A model generated the notes under the pieces. It searched no databases. It was not told where the DNA came from and saw only the letters and a program-made list of their open reading frames with translations. This document shows positions 7,618-16,018 of a DNA stretch of 64,000 nt, in pieces (positions within the stretch are counted from its first letter, which is position 1; the number at the start of each line of letters is the position of its first letter). The position numbers and the translations under genes were made by a program. Source of the stretch: Cellvibrio sp. UBA7661 (lineage in GTDB: Bacteria > Pseudomonadota > Gammaproteobacteria > Pseudomonadales > Cellvibrionaceae); contig DLHT01000017.1 in assembly GCA_002483365.1 (NCBI GenBank), forward strand, positions 35,270-99,269, written 5' to 3'.

Positions 7618-9165
7618 ATGAATACCCAACTGATGACCAGTTTTATTATTTCCGGACTAATAAAGCCGACTATTTTATTGCTCGTCATTAGCGCGTTGTG
7701 GTGGCTATTACGCAAACGCTCCGCATCATTGCAACATTTTGTGCTGAGTCTTGGTGTAATCAGTGTGTTTTTGTTGGTGTTGCTCACGTTTGGATTAAGC
7801 GACACATCAATTTCGTTGTTCCCTTCTTTAGCGTCGGCTTTTCAGTTACCTACGTCCTGGTTGGATGCGATTAATACGTGGTTAAGCAACCACTCATCCC
7901 CTCGTGAATTACTGTTTGCGACGGCAATTTATGTATTGCCCGCGAGCACTATTCTGTTTTATTTACTCCTGGGTATCGCTGGGCTTTGGTGGCAAACACG
8001 GCGAGCGGAGCCAGCTAAGTCACCGGAATTGATTGCACAGTTAAATATGTTGCGTGAATTGGTAGGTATACAACGCAATGTTCGTTTGGTGATGGATCGC
8101 GATATTGATTCTCCACAAACTTGGGGGCTTTTCCGCCCGGTTATTATGCTGCCGCGTGCAGCACTATTGTGGGGTGAAGATAAACAAATCAGTGCGCTTA
8201 TTCATGAGCTCGGACATATTGCACGTTGGGATTGGCTGACATTGTTATTGGTGAAAATAACCTGCGCATGCTTCTGGTTTTTAGTGCCCATCTGGTGGGT
8301 TGCCAATCAAATTTATCAGCAAGCTGAAATCGCATGTGATGATTATATTTTTAAACTGCGCGATAAACATCTTGTGTATGCCAAAAATTTATTAGCAATT
8401 GCCAGTGCAGATGAATCAGCCGATTCATCGGAGAGTTTACGTATGCGTGGTCAGTCTCCTGTGTATTGGCGCATTATGGCATTGCTTGACCAGCAGCGGT
8501 CACATCAACCAGTGGCGATGGAAACGGCTCAGTACTGGACTATTTGTAGTGTATTAGTGTTGGTGTTTTGGGCGAGCGTGCAGTTGCTGCCTCTGCAGGA
8601 ACAATTGCGTCAGCGGGGTGATTTTTTGTTAGAAATCCAGTGGCCTGAGCTCACAAAAAATGAACCGGTTGAGAGTAATAAATCTGTTATTGTCGAGCCA
8701 TTTAGTTGGGAATTGCTCCAGCGGATTAAACCGGCGCTGCAAGAATATCCCCAATGGGATGATGACCGACTGGAGGTTACTCGTGTACATGTCAGCAAAC
8801 CTGTAAAAAAAGAGTTTTCGGATGGTTTATCGCTGGAGCAAATGCGCCCCGATATTCCCCGTATTCAGATACAAGGTTATTTGCCCGTAGATTTGGTAAC
8901 GCCGGAATATCCTGCGGTGGCGCTTCAAAAAGGAATAGAAGGTTGGGTACAAGTAGAATTTTCTATAGGTACCGAAGGTGAAATTATTGAGCCGCGAATT
9001 ATTGCTCGATCCCCATCAGCAATTTTTGATCGCAATGTACTGGGGGCGATTAAAAAATCCCGTTATCGCCCGCAGATTATTGATGGTCAAGCAGTCATTG
9101 TTCAAGGTGTTACAGAGACATACCATTTTCAACTGATTCCCGCATCGTCTTTCTCCCGACGATAA
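7618..9165 (+). CDS. M56 (BlaR1-like) membrane protease fused to a TonB C-terminal domain
   Basis: Inner-membrane protein of 515 residues. Hydrophobic segments at about 9-31, 41-61, 97-125, 205-228 and 307-325 surround an M56 peptidase domain with zinc motif HELGH (196-200) and a third-ligand candidate E237 in AEIACDD. After the last membrane segment there is no penicillin-binding sensor as in BlaR1/MecR1; residues about 415-510 are instead a TonB C-terminal domain (TPEYPAVALQKGIEGWVQVE, then SIGTEGEI). The protease probably inactivates the BlaI-type repressor encoded upstream; what the TonB domain senses or contacts is unknown. An AGGTGG Shine-Dalgarno precedes the ATG. Confidence 0.88.
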   Translation: MNTQLMTSFIISGLIKPTILLLVISALWWLLRKRSASLQHFVLSLGVISVFLLVLLTFGLSDTSISLFPSLASAFQLPTSWLDAINTWLSNHSSPRELLFATAIYVLPASTILFYLLLGIAGLWWQTRRAEPAKSPELIAQLNMLRELVGIQRNVRLVMDRDIDSPQTWGLFRPVIMLPRAALLWGEDKQISALIHELGHIARWDWLTLLLVKITCACFWFLVPIWWVANQIYQQAEIACDDYIFKLRDKHLVYAKNLLAIASADESADSSESLRMRGQSPVYWRIMALLDQQRSHQPVAMETAQYWTICSVLVLVFWASVQLLPLQEQLRQRGDFLLEIQWPELTKNEPVESNKSVIVEPFSWELLQRIKPALQEYPQWDDDRLEVTRVHVSKPVKKEFSDGLSLEQMRPDIPRIQIQGYLPVDLVTPEYPAVALQKGIEGWVQVEFSIGTEGEIIEPRIIARSPSAIFDRNVLGAIKKSRYRPQIIDGQAVIVQGVTETYHFQLIPASSFSRR

Positions 9166-9282
9166 ATTTTTTGTGACGACTAATTTTATTCGTCGATAAA
9201 TTTCACGCTGTATTTCCCTGCTGTTTTTAATGGCCCTTACTCGGGCAGGGCCATGTTTTGCCCGAACATTGAGGATGTCATC

Positions 9283-9942
9283 ATGAGTAAAGCAATAACC
9301 GTTAATCCATTAAATAAAGTCGCTTCTGGCGATGAGCAAATACATATACTTGCGCGCATTTTCACGGGGTTACCTTTGGGTGTGTTTATGACAGCTTGCC
9401 TTCTTTGGATGATGCAGGCATTGGTCAATAACGAACAGCCAGTGGAAATAGTAGACGATACTCCGAAAATTCCGGTTGTTGTTATGGCAGGTCCTCCAAG
9501 AATTGATACCAGAATCGATGAGCCACCTGTGCGTCCTGTTGAGGTAGAGCAGCCACCGAAAATCGCGATGGTTGAACCTATCGAGATTGATCCCGGTTCA
9601 ACCGCGATCAATCTGGGCGGTCCTATGGTGATAGAGCAACCACCTATCAGTGCTGGAATAGCCGGTACAGGTCAAATGATTCCTTTCATTAAAGTGCCGC
9701 CGCAATATCCGCAATCGGCGTTGGCAAAAGGTGTAGAGGGTTATGTGGATGTCATGTTTGATGTAACGGAATTAGGTACCACTGATAATATTCGCGTTAT
9801 TGGTTTTCATCCATCGAGCGTTTTTAACCGCAGCGTCTTAAAGGCAATTAAAAACTGGAAATACAAACCCAATGTGGTGGATGGTAATCCAGTCAGAACA
9901 CCGGATGTGCGTGATCGCGTGACTTTTAAACTGGAAAAATAG
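9283..9942 (+). CDS. TonB-family energy transducer
   Basis: Predicted TonB-like protein of 219 residues: one N-terminal membrane segment at about 27-47, a Pro/Glu/Val-rich periplasmic linker, and a C-terminal TonB domain at about 130-219 (FIKVPPQYPQSALAKGVEGY, then SVFNRSVLKAIKNWKYKPN). The C-terminal domain closely resembles that fused to the M56 protease upstream. No exbB/exbD is adjacent, so it must borrow them or act differently. ATG 9283 has GAGG upstream; an in-frame ATG at 9253 adds ten residues. It probably belongs to the BlaI-M56 unit, although a 117-base gap with hairpins separates them. Confidence 0.88.
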   Translation: MSKAITVNPLNKVASGDEQIHILARIFTGLPLGVFMTACLLWMMQALVNNEQPVEIVDDTPKIPVVVMAGPPRIDTRIDEPPVRPVEVEQPPKIAMVEPIEIDPGSTAINLGGPMVIEQPPISAGIAGTGQMIPFIKVPPQYPQSALAKGVEGYVDVMFDVTELGTTDNIRVIGFHPSSVFNRSVLKAIKNWKYKPNVVDGNPVRTPDVRDRVTFKLEK

Positions 9943-9951
9943 TTGCGCTTA

Positions 9952-9995
9952 CAAGGGCACAGTAGATAATAGCTGCTCTATTTACTGTGCCCTTG
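9952..9995 (+). repeat. 13-bp perfect inverted repeat before rsmJ
   Basis: CAAGGGCACAGTA (9952-9964) and TACTGTGCCCTTG (9983-9995) are exact reverse complements around an 18-base loop. There is no T-run, so it is not a standard terminator. It lies between tonB and rsmJ and would occlude the rsmJ ribosome-binding region if the RNA is continuous. Confidence 0.9.
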
Positions 9996-10001
9996 GTTGT
10001 T

Positions 10002-10838
10002 ATGTCCAGCTCATCCAATATCGCTATTTTATGCAATGACTTACTACTCAACTCTGCTCGCACTGCATGGGTTAAATCACTGGCCTCGCAGCTGCAAATC
10101 CCTTTGTTACGTGATCAATCGCCAGACTCAATCACCAGTGCTGAATTCGTATTGCTCGTTGATGAAACGCGTGTGGCGTTGCAACAAACTGGACGCAAGG
10201 CACCTGGACCTATTCTGGTGGAATTTACAGCGGGTTCGGTTGATCATCGCCGGAAATTTGGTGGTGGCAAAGGGCAGATGATTGCCAAAGCAGTCGGCAT
10301 TAAATCGGGCTGCTACCCACATGTATTGGATGCAACAGCCGGTTTGGGTAAAGACAGTTTTGTGTTGGCGAGTTTGGGTTGTCCCGTTACGCTGCTTGAG
10401 CGTTCACCCATTGTGCAAGTGTTATTGCAAGACGGATTAATGCGTGCATTGGCGTATGCGCGTGAGCAAGATCCTGAATTGTTAGTGGTGCTACAGCGTA
10501 TGCAATTGATTACGCAGGATAGTGGCGCGTATTTGGCCTCACTGGATGCATCGGCACTTCCCGATGTGATTTATCTTGATCCGATGTTTCCCGAACGAAA
10601 TAAAAGCGCCGACGTTAAAAAAGAAATGGCCGCATTTCACGATATTGTTGGTAAAGATGAAGATGCCGATTCACTTTTACCACTGGCGCTTGAGCGTGTG
10701 AATTATCGGGTAGTGGTCAAGCGCCCGCGCAAAGCTCCGTTTTTAAATAATCAAACTCCCTCATACCAATTGGAAGGAAAATCCAGCCGTTACGATATTT
10801 ATACGATTAAAAAATTACCCGAGCATCTCAATAGTTAA
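10002..10838 (+). CDS. rsmJ: 16S rRNA (guanine1516-N2)-methyltransferase RsmJ
   Basis: SAM-dependent methyltransferase that modifies G1516 of 16S rRNA. 278 residues (E. coli RsmJ 250). The SAM-binding motif I is LDATAGLGKDSFVLASLG (near 105-122) and the catalytic-type motif IV is YLDPMFPER near 188; GKGQMIAKAVG and the C-terminal VVKRPRKAPFL are RsmJ signatures. A GTG at 9987 is in frame, but ATG 10002 gives the more natural start. A long perfect inverted repeat ends seven bases before this ATG. Convergent with hemN, only six bases apart. Confidence 0.93.
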   Translation: MSSSSNIAILCNDLLLNSARTAWVKSLASQLQIPLLRDQSPDSITSAEFVLLVDETRVALQQTGRKAPGPILVEFTAGSVDHRRKFGGGKGQMIAKAVGIKSGCYPHVLDATAGLGKDSFVLASLGCPVTLLERSPIVQVLLQDGLMRALAYAREQDPELLVVLQRMQLITQDSGAYLASLDASALPDVIYLDPMFPERNKSADVKKEMAAFHDIVGKDEDADSLLPLALERVNYRVVVKRPRKAPFLNNQTPSYQLEGKSSRYDIYTIKKLPEHLNS

Positions 10839-10844
10839 TGTCGG

Positions 10845-12248
10845 TCAGATAATTTTTGAGTAACGGATGGGTGATACCGTGTTCTGCTGTTTTTGCAGGT
10901 ATTCATCAAATACCATACAAATTCGGCGAATTAACAAGCGGCCTTTGTTGTGGACATGAATGCCGCTGTTATCAATGCTTAATAATCCATCTTCACGCAT
11001 TGATTGCAGCTGCGTAATTTCTTTTTGAAAATGCATTTTTGGATCAATTTCAAATTCACGTATGACATCTGCAAAAGCCAACTCAAAATGGCAAATCAAT
11101 TGGTTGATCACGAAGCGCCGCACTATATCTTCCTGGTTCAAACTAAAACCTTTCATAATAGGCAGCAAGCCCATATCCATTTTTTGTTGATAGGTGGTTA
11201 AATCTTTTGCATTTTGTACGTACACATTATCAATCATGCTGATGGATGACACACCCAAGGCTAATAAATCGCAATTGCCATGGGTTGAATATCCCTGAAA
11301 GTTTCGCTGCAATTTCCCTTGTCGCTGTGCAATGGCAAGCGGATCATTGGGTTTGGCAAAGTGGTCCATACCGATATACACGTAGCCTGCAGCTTGCAGG
11401 GTCTCAATCGCGAGCTGCAACATCTCTAATTTTTCAGTAGATGATGGCAGATCGCTTTCGTTAATCATCTTTTGGCTTTTAAACAAATGTGGCATGTGCG
11501 CGTAGTTAAATAGCGATAAGCGATCTGGTTCCAAGCCAATTACTTGCTGCAAAGTATCGTGTAACGATTGTTGGTTCTGTAGTGGCAGTCCGTAAATCAA
11601 ATCCATACTGACGGATTGGTATTGTTGCTCGCGTATGGTGTGCATCAGAGCGGCGACTTGTTCATAGGTGTTAAAACGGTTAACAGCGTTTTGTACGTCC
11701 TGGTCAAAATCCTGTACACCCATACTGATCCGGTTAAATCCCAGCTTACGTAAGTGGCGCAATCTATCCGGAGCGATTTGCCCCGGATGAATTTCAATTG
11801 AAAATTCAGCTGATTCATCATCAGCAAATGTAAATAAACGGCGGCTCGCATTCATGAGTAGCGACATTTCATCATCGCTAATAAAAGTTGGTGTGCCTCC
11901 GCCCCAGTGTAGTTGCTGCACTTGTTTTCCGGGTTCAAATAAATCGGCATAAAGCGACAGCTCCTGAATCATGCGTTGCACGTAGGGAAGGGCGCGGCTT
12001 TTATTATGCGTGACGACTTTGTTGCAACCGCAGTAGTAACAAAGGCTTTCACAAAATGGAATGTGGAAATACAGCGACAGTGGCCGATGCGCGAGATTGC
12101 TGCGCACAATTGCACGGAACAAGGCAGACTGGCTGAATGCTTCACGGAATTGTGGCGCGGTAGGGTAGGAGGTATAACGCGGCCCTGCCAAATCGTAGCG
12201 TTGGATAAGTGCCGAATCCCATTCAAGTGGTTGTTCAAAGTTGCGCAT
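10845..12248 (-). CDS. hemN: Oxygen-independent coproporphyrinogen III oxidase HemN
   Basis: Radical-SAM enzyme converting coproporphyrinogen III to protoporphyrinogen IX without oxygen in haem synthesis. 467 residues (E. coli 457). The cluster motif CESLCYYCGC provides C66, C70 and C73 plus the extra Cys75 typical of HemN. HWGGGTPTFI near 114 and ISMGVQDF near 175 are conserved, followed by the C-terminal HemN domain. An Anr/FNR-type box about 63 bases before the start codon fits induction at low oxygen. Convergent with rsmJ. Confidence 0.96.
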   Translation of the reverse strand: MRNFEQPLEWDSALIQRYDLAGPRYTSYPTAPQFREAFSQSALFRAIVRSNLAHRPLSLYFHIPFCESLCYYCGCNKVVTHNKSRALPYVQRMIQELSLYADLFEPGKQVQQLHWGGGTPTFISDDEMSLLMNASRRLFTFADDESAEFSIEIHPGQIAPDRLRHLRKLGFNRISMGVQDFDQDVQNAVNRFNTYEQVAALMHTIREQQYQSVSMDLIYGLPLQNQQSLHDTLQQVIGLEPDRLSLFNYAHMPHLFKSQKMINESDLPSSTEKLEMLQLAIETLQAAGYVYIGMDHFAKPNDPLAIAQRQGKLQRNFQGYSTHGNCDLLALGVSSISMIDNVYVQNAKDLTTYQQKMDMGLLPIMKGFSLNQEDIVRRFVINQLICHFELAFADVIREFEIDPKMHFQKEITQLQSMREDGLLSIDNSGIHVHNKGRLLIRRICMVFDEYLQKQQNTVSPIRYSKII

Positions 12249-12304
12249 AACGCCTACCTGTTAGTGTGGAGTCGTTATAGTAAAAACCGGCGCAGTTAAA
12301 CGAA

Positions 12305-12318
12305 TTGACATGGATCAA
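12305..12318 (-). promoter_or_regulatory. Anr/FNR box upstream of hemN
   Basis: TTGAC-N4-ATCAA, one mismatch from the FNR/Anr consensus TTGAT-N4-ATCAA. On the minus strand a -10-like TACTAT lies at 12282-12277, so the box would centre near -41.5, the class II activator position. Confidence 0.8.
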
Positions 12319-12368
12319 GCCTATAATGGCTAATCTGGTTAATCCTGTAATCATTCTTAACCTGAACG

Positions 12369-13013
12369 ATGATGGTGTGTATGTCTAACAGCAAGTTTGA
12401 TTCTCAAGACACATGTTGTCTTGCAGAAAAGTTCGATGAAATTGCCGATGCACTCGCCGGCCCTGGCTTTATTATTCTGGACGGTGCATTTCCCGATACG
12501 CTCACCAATGGGCTTATCGAACTTATCAATACCAAAGATGCCCAGCTGAAAAGGGCAGGGGTTGGCCGCAATGAGGATTTCCAGCTCAACGATACTGTGC
12601 GTGGTGATGCCATAGAGTGGTTGGAGCCGGGTGATCCCAGTGTCACAGAGTTTTTATCCATTATGGATAAACTGCGCAGCGCTCTTAACCAGCGTTTGTT
12701 TCTTGGGTTATGTGATTATGAGGCGCATTTTGCGCGTTATAACCCCGGTGCTTTTTATAAGAAACACAGCGATGCATTTCGCGGAAAACCGGGCCGCAAG
12801 GTTTCCAGCGTATTTTATTTAAATGTGGATTGGGATTTTGCAGCAGGCGGCGAATTGGTGCTCTATGATGAAGCAGGCAAGGACGAGTTAGTTCGTGTTG
12901 CACCAGAATGCGGCAGGCTGGTGCTGTTTCTGAGTGAAGAATTTCCCCATGAAGTCCTCCCCGCGAGCCGCCAACGCCAGAGTATTGCGGGTTGGTTTAA
13001 GGTAAGCCCCTAA
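12369..13013 (+). CDS. 2OG-Fe(II) oxygenase (prolyl-4-hydroxylase-like)
   Basis: Cytoplasmic protein of up to 214 residues with the double-stranded beta-helix iron site: HSD in FYKKHSDAF gives the His and Asp ligands, FPHEVLP the second His, and RQSIAGWFK the 2-oxoglutarate-binding Arg. These match the P4Hc family. Bacterial members hydroxylate proline in proteins such as EF-Tu, but this substrate is not deducible. Three in-frame ATGs (12369, 12372, 12381) compete and none has a clear Shine-Dalgarno. Divergent from hemN, sharing the Anr-box region. Confidence 0.85.
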   Translation: MMVCMSNSKFDSQDTCCLAEKFDEIADALAGPGFIILDGAFPDTLTNGLIELINTKDAQLKRAGVGRNEDFQLNDTVRGDAIEWLEPGDPSVTEFLSIMDKLRSALNQRLFLGLCDYEAHFARYNPGAFYKKHSDAFRGKPGRKVSSVFYLNVDWDFAAGGELVLYDEAGKDELVRVAPECGRLVLFLSEEFPHEVLPASRQRQSIAGWFKVSP

Positions 13014-13388
13014 GTTTTTTGTTCACAGGAAAATATTTCAGCCTACGGCAATCAAATTTTTAGGTGGCCAATCCCTTGGCGAGTGATAAACGACGGCTAA
13101 AACTCTGCGTAATAGGTGAAATCGCTGGATTGTTTTCATCGTTGCCCGATTGGAAGGGCTGGGATAAAAGAAATAGCATAAGAATGTTTGGGAGCGGTTA
13201 AGTTAGTTGGCAATGCTTTTGCAGGATTCGGGTTGTAGCTCGCTGAAAGTCTTCCGGGAGCGGAGCAATGGAACCAGGGACGAATTTCAGCGGGCGCTAT
13301 AACAACAAGATAATCAGACCCGATGCTCAGAGAAACTCCTCTCTACAGAGACAATAAAGCGAGGCCGCGCATGCTTAAGGAAGTCACC
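13014..13388. other. Non-coding stretch before the first ATP-grasp gene
   Basis: No credible gene. It contains an 8-bp inverted repeat CGCTGAAA (13241-13248) / TTTCAGCG (13285-13292) with a 36-base spacer, about 100 bases before the ATP-grasp start. I could not identify a convincing -35/-10 pair. Confidence 0.5.
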
Positions 13389-14843
13389 ATGAGTGAAATG
13401 AAAATTGATTGGCAGAATTACCATTCTGGCAATTTTTACGACGAATTGATTAGCTCGCCCGGTAACCCCCGTCCTGAAACCAAACATCTTGCGCAGTATC
13501 TGGCCTCACTTTCCGGCGAAGAATTGCAAGAGCGAAAACTCTCTGCTGAACTTGCGATTAAAACCATGGGTATTTCGTTTACGGTGTATAGCGATGCAGG
13601 CAATATCGACCGTGAATGGCCATTCGATATTATCCCGCGCATCATTCCGCAACGTGAATGGCAAAAAACCGAACGCGGTTTGATCCAGCGATTGACGGCG
13701 TTGAATTTATTTATCAACGATATTTATAACGACCAAAAAATTATCAAAGATAAGGTTGTACCTTCTTATTTATTTGAAGACTCAGTCAACTTCCGTAAAG
13801 AATGCATCGGTATGAAACCGGCATACGGTGTGTGGTCACATATTTGTGGCAGCGATTTAATCCGCGATAACAAAGGCGAATTTTTTGTATTGGAAGACAA
13901 CCTGCGTGTGCCTTCCGGTGTGTCTTACATGTTGGAAAACCGCAAAGTCACCAAGCGGGTTTTTCCGGAATTATTTGAAAACCATAACATCGTTCCCGTC
14001 ACCGATTATCCCAATCAATTATTCGACACACTTGCATCGCTCTCGCCGCGTAAATCAGACCGCCCGGAAATTGTGGTGCTCACGCCTGGTATTTATAACT
14101 CTGCTTATTTTGAACATTCATACCTTGCGCAACAAATGGGCGTGGAATTGGTTGAAGGTAATGACTTGGTTGTTGATAGCGATGACTGCGTTTATATGCG
14201 CAGTATTGATGGTTTGAAACGTGTGGATGTTATTTATCGTCGTATTGATGATTTATTCCTTGATCCTGAAATGTTTCATCCTGATTCGGTATTGGGTGTG
14301 CGCGGGTTAATGCGTGCATGGCTAAAAGGCAATGTCGCACTGGCTAATGCACCGGGTGCGGGTGTGGCAGATGACAAAGTCATCTATACCTACGTGCCTG
14401 ACATGATCAAATATTATTTGGGTGAAGAGCCCATCCTGCCGAATGTTCCCAGTTATTTATGTGTGGATAAAAAACAGTGCGATTACGTGTTGCAAAATCT
14501 CGATAAGTTAGTCGTGAAGCCTGCAAACGAATCGGGCGGTTACGGTATGATTATCGGCCCACAGGCGAGCAAAAAAGAATTGGAAGAATTTGCGCTGCGT
14601 ATAAAAGCGAATCCACGCAACTATATGGCACAGCCACTGATTTCATTATCGACTGCGCCTATTCTCACAGAAGGTAATGCCGAGCCGCGCCATATCGATT
14701 TGCGTCCGTTTGTGTTGCAAGGCAAAGATCACTGCGTAACACCAGGCGGCTTAACACGCGTGGCAATGCGCAAAGATTCTTATGTCGTAAACTCATCGCA
14801 AGGCGGTGGCAGTAAAGATACCTGGATTGTGGTGGAGGACTAA
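13389..14843 (+). CDS. Circularly permuted ATP-grasp type 2 protein
   Basis: 484-residue protein of the DUF404/DUF407 (CP_ATPgrasp_2) family, predicted ATP-dependent carboxylate-amine ligase. Conserved segments are LEDNLRVPSGVSYMLENRKV near 170-190, VVLTPGIYNSAYFEHSYLA near 227-245, DVIYRRIDDLFLDP near 280-293, KPANESGGYGM near 375-385, and the C-terminal VTPGGLTRVAM and SSQGGGSKDTWI. The family is proposed to form peptide-like amide bonds and is linked to alpha-E and transglutaminase genes. ATG 13389 is chosen because AAGGAAG lies five bases upstream; earlier in-frame codons would add 22 residues. It is followed two bases later by an alpha-E gene. A fused homologue lies at 22.5-25.1 kb. Confidence 0.93.
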   Translation: MSEMKIDWQNYHSGNFYDELISSPGNPRPETKHLAQYLASLSGEELQERKLSAELAIKTMGISFTVYSDAGNIDREWPFDIIPRIIPQREWQKTERGLIQRLTALNLFINDIYNDQKIIKDKVVPSYLFEDSVNFRKECIGMKPAYGVWSHICGSDLIRDNKGEFFVLEDNLRVPSGVSYMLENRKVTKRVFPELFENHNIVPVTDYPNQLFDTLASLSPRKSDRPEIVVLTPGIYNSAYFEHSYLAQQMGVELVEGNDLVVDSDDCVYMRSIDGLKRVDVIYRRIDDLFLDPEMFHPDSVLGVRGLMRAWLKGNVALANAPGAGVADDKVIYTYVPDMIKYYLGEEPILPNVPSYLCVDKKQCDYVLQNLDKLVVKPANESGGYGMIIGPQASKKELEEFALRIKANPRNYMAQPLISLSTAPILTEGNAEPRHIDLRPFVLQGKDHCVTPGGLTRVAMRKDSYVVNSSQGGGSKDTWIVVED

Positions 14844-14845
14844 TT

Positions 14846-15820
14846 ATGTTGTCCCGTGTAGCTGAGCGCATTTATTGGTTGGGGCGTTACATGGAACGCT
14901 GCGAAAATACGGCGCGCCTTGTAAATGTAAACTCGAATTTATTATTGGATTTGCCGAGCGGTGTGCGGGTGGGTTGGGGGTCGTTGATCGATATCAGCGG
15001 CACCGGCAGTTATTTTAAAAAAGATACTTTAAGTGCAGATGAAAAAACCGTTGTACATTTTATACTGGCGGACAAAGACAACCCTGCATCCTTAATTAAC
15101 TCATTGAGTTTTGCGCGCGAAAATTCGCGCATCACACGTGAAATCATGCCCATGGAAGCATGGGAATTAATTAATGATTTGTATCACTACATTCGCGACC
15201 GCGCCGAAAAAGTTACCTCGCGCCGCGACCGCAATATCATCCTGCTGCATGTTATCAGCAGCGTGCAACAATTTACCGGCCTATTGGCGGGCTGCATGAG
15301 CCACAACAACGCCTACGATCTCATCCGTATCGGGCGAAATCTCGAACGCGCCGACATGAGTACACGCATCGTCGATGTCGGCTTGGTGAATTTATTGCCA
15401 CATTTGTCGATTGGTGGAACGGAAGTATTAGAGCCTTACGACAACATCCTTTGGATGAGTGTGCTGCGTTCTTTAAGCGCATACCAAATGTATCGCCAAC
15501 ATGTGCGTGACCGGGTAAATGCCAATGCAGTGGTGGGTTTTTTACTGCAAAACGAAGATTTTCCGCGCGCCGTATCCCACTGCCTAAAACAGTTGGAGCA
15601 GTGTTTGTGGGCGTTGCCGAATAGCGAAAAAGTATTGGCCGCCATTGTGAATATCCAGCACAAATTGGACGAAGCGGATTTGGACAAGTTATTGCAATCC
15701 GGTTTGCATGAGTACATTGATGAGTTGCAATTGGAAATTGGTAACTTGCATTTCAAAATTGCAGAAACCTGGTTTCTTCCCAGTGTAATGGTGCAATCAC
15801 AAGAGCAAAAATCGGCGTGA
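14846..15820 (+). CDS. Alpha-E domain protein (DUF403)
   Basis: All-helical protein of 324 residues beginning MLSRVAERIYWLGRYMERCENTAR, the hallmark of alpha-E (DUF403), with the later RIGRNLERADMSTRIVDV signature near 171-188. The function is unknown; because the family almost always accompanies or is fused to CP-type ATP-grasp proteins, it is taken to assist peptide-bond formation or substrate binding. The two-base gap to the ATP-grasp gene implies one operon. Its counterpart is the C-terminal third of the 849-residue fusion at 22.5-25.1 kb. Confidence 0.93.
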   Translation: MLSRVAERIYWLGRYMERCENTARLVNVNSNLLLDLPSGVRVGWGSLIDISGTGSYFKKDTLSADEKTVVHFILADKDNPASLINSLSFARENSRITREIMPMEAWELINDLYHYIRDRAEKVTSRRDRNIILLHVISSVQQFTGLLAGCMSHNNAYDLIRIGRNLERADMSTRIVDVGLVNLLPHLSIGGTEVLEPYDNILWMSVLRSLSAYQMYRQHVRDRVNANAVVGFLLQNEDFPRAVSHCLKQLEQCLWALPNSEKVLAAIVNIQHKLDEADLDKLLQSGLHEYIDELQLEIGNLHFKIAETWFLPSVMVQSQEQKSA

Positions 15821-15888
15821 TTGTTTATTTGGAAGAGTAATTTTTTGATACATGATGCTGTCTTGCGTGTTGTCTCTCTGAGACCTCT

Positions 15889-15911
15889 GGCCCGTTATGC
15901 GGGCCTTTTTT
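15889..15911 (+). terminator. Terminator after the alpha-E gene
   Basis: GGCCCG (15889-15894), loop TTATG, CGGGCC (15900-15905), then a T-tract. Confidence 0.9.
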
Positions 15912-15969
15912 ATTATGGCTGTTAGCTAGTTGTTGAAGCCGTTATCTAATGCAACAACTTTTTTCGTCA

Positions 15970-16000
15970 ATAAAAAAGGGCGCATTTTAGTGCGCCCTTT
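15970..16000 (-). terminator. Terminator of the small lipoprotein gene
   Basis: AAAGGGCGCA (15975-15984), loop TTTTAG, TGCGCCCTTT (15991-16000). On the minus strand the stem is followed by a T-tract, matching the lipoprotein gene that ends at 16019. Confidence 0.88.
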
Positions 16001-16018
16001 AACCTGACTAAATCTGGT

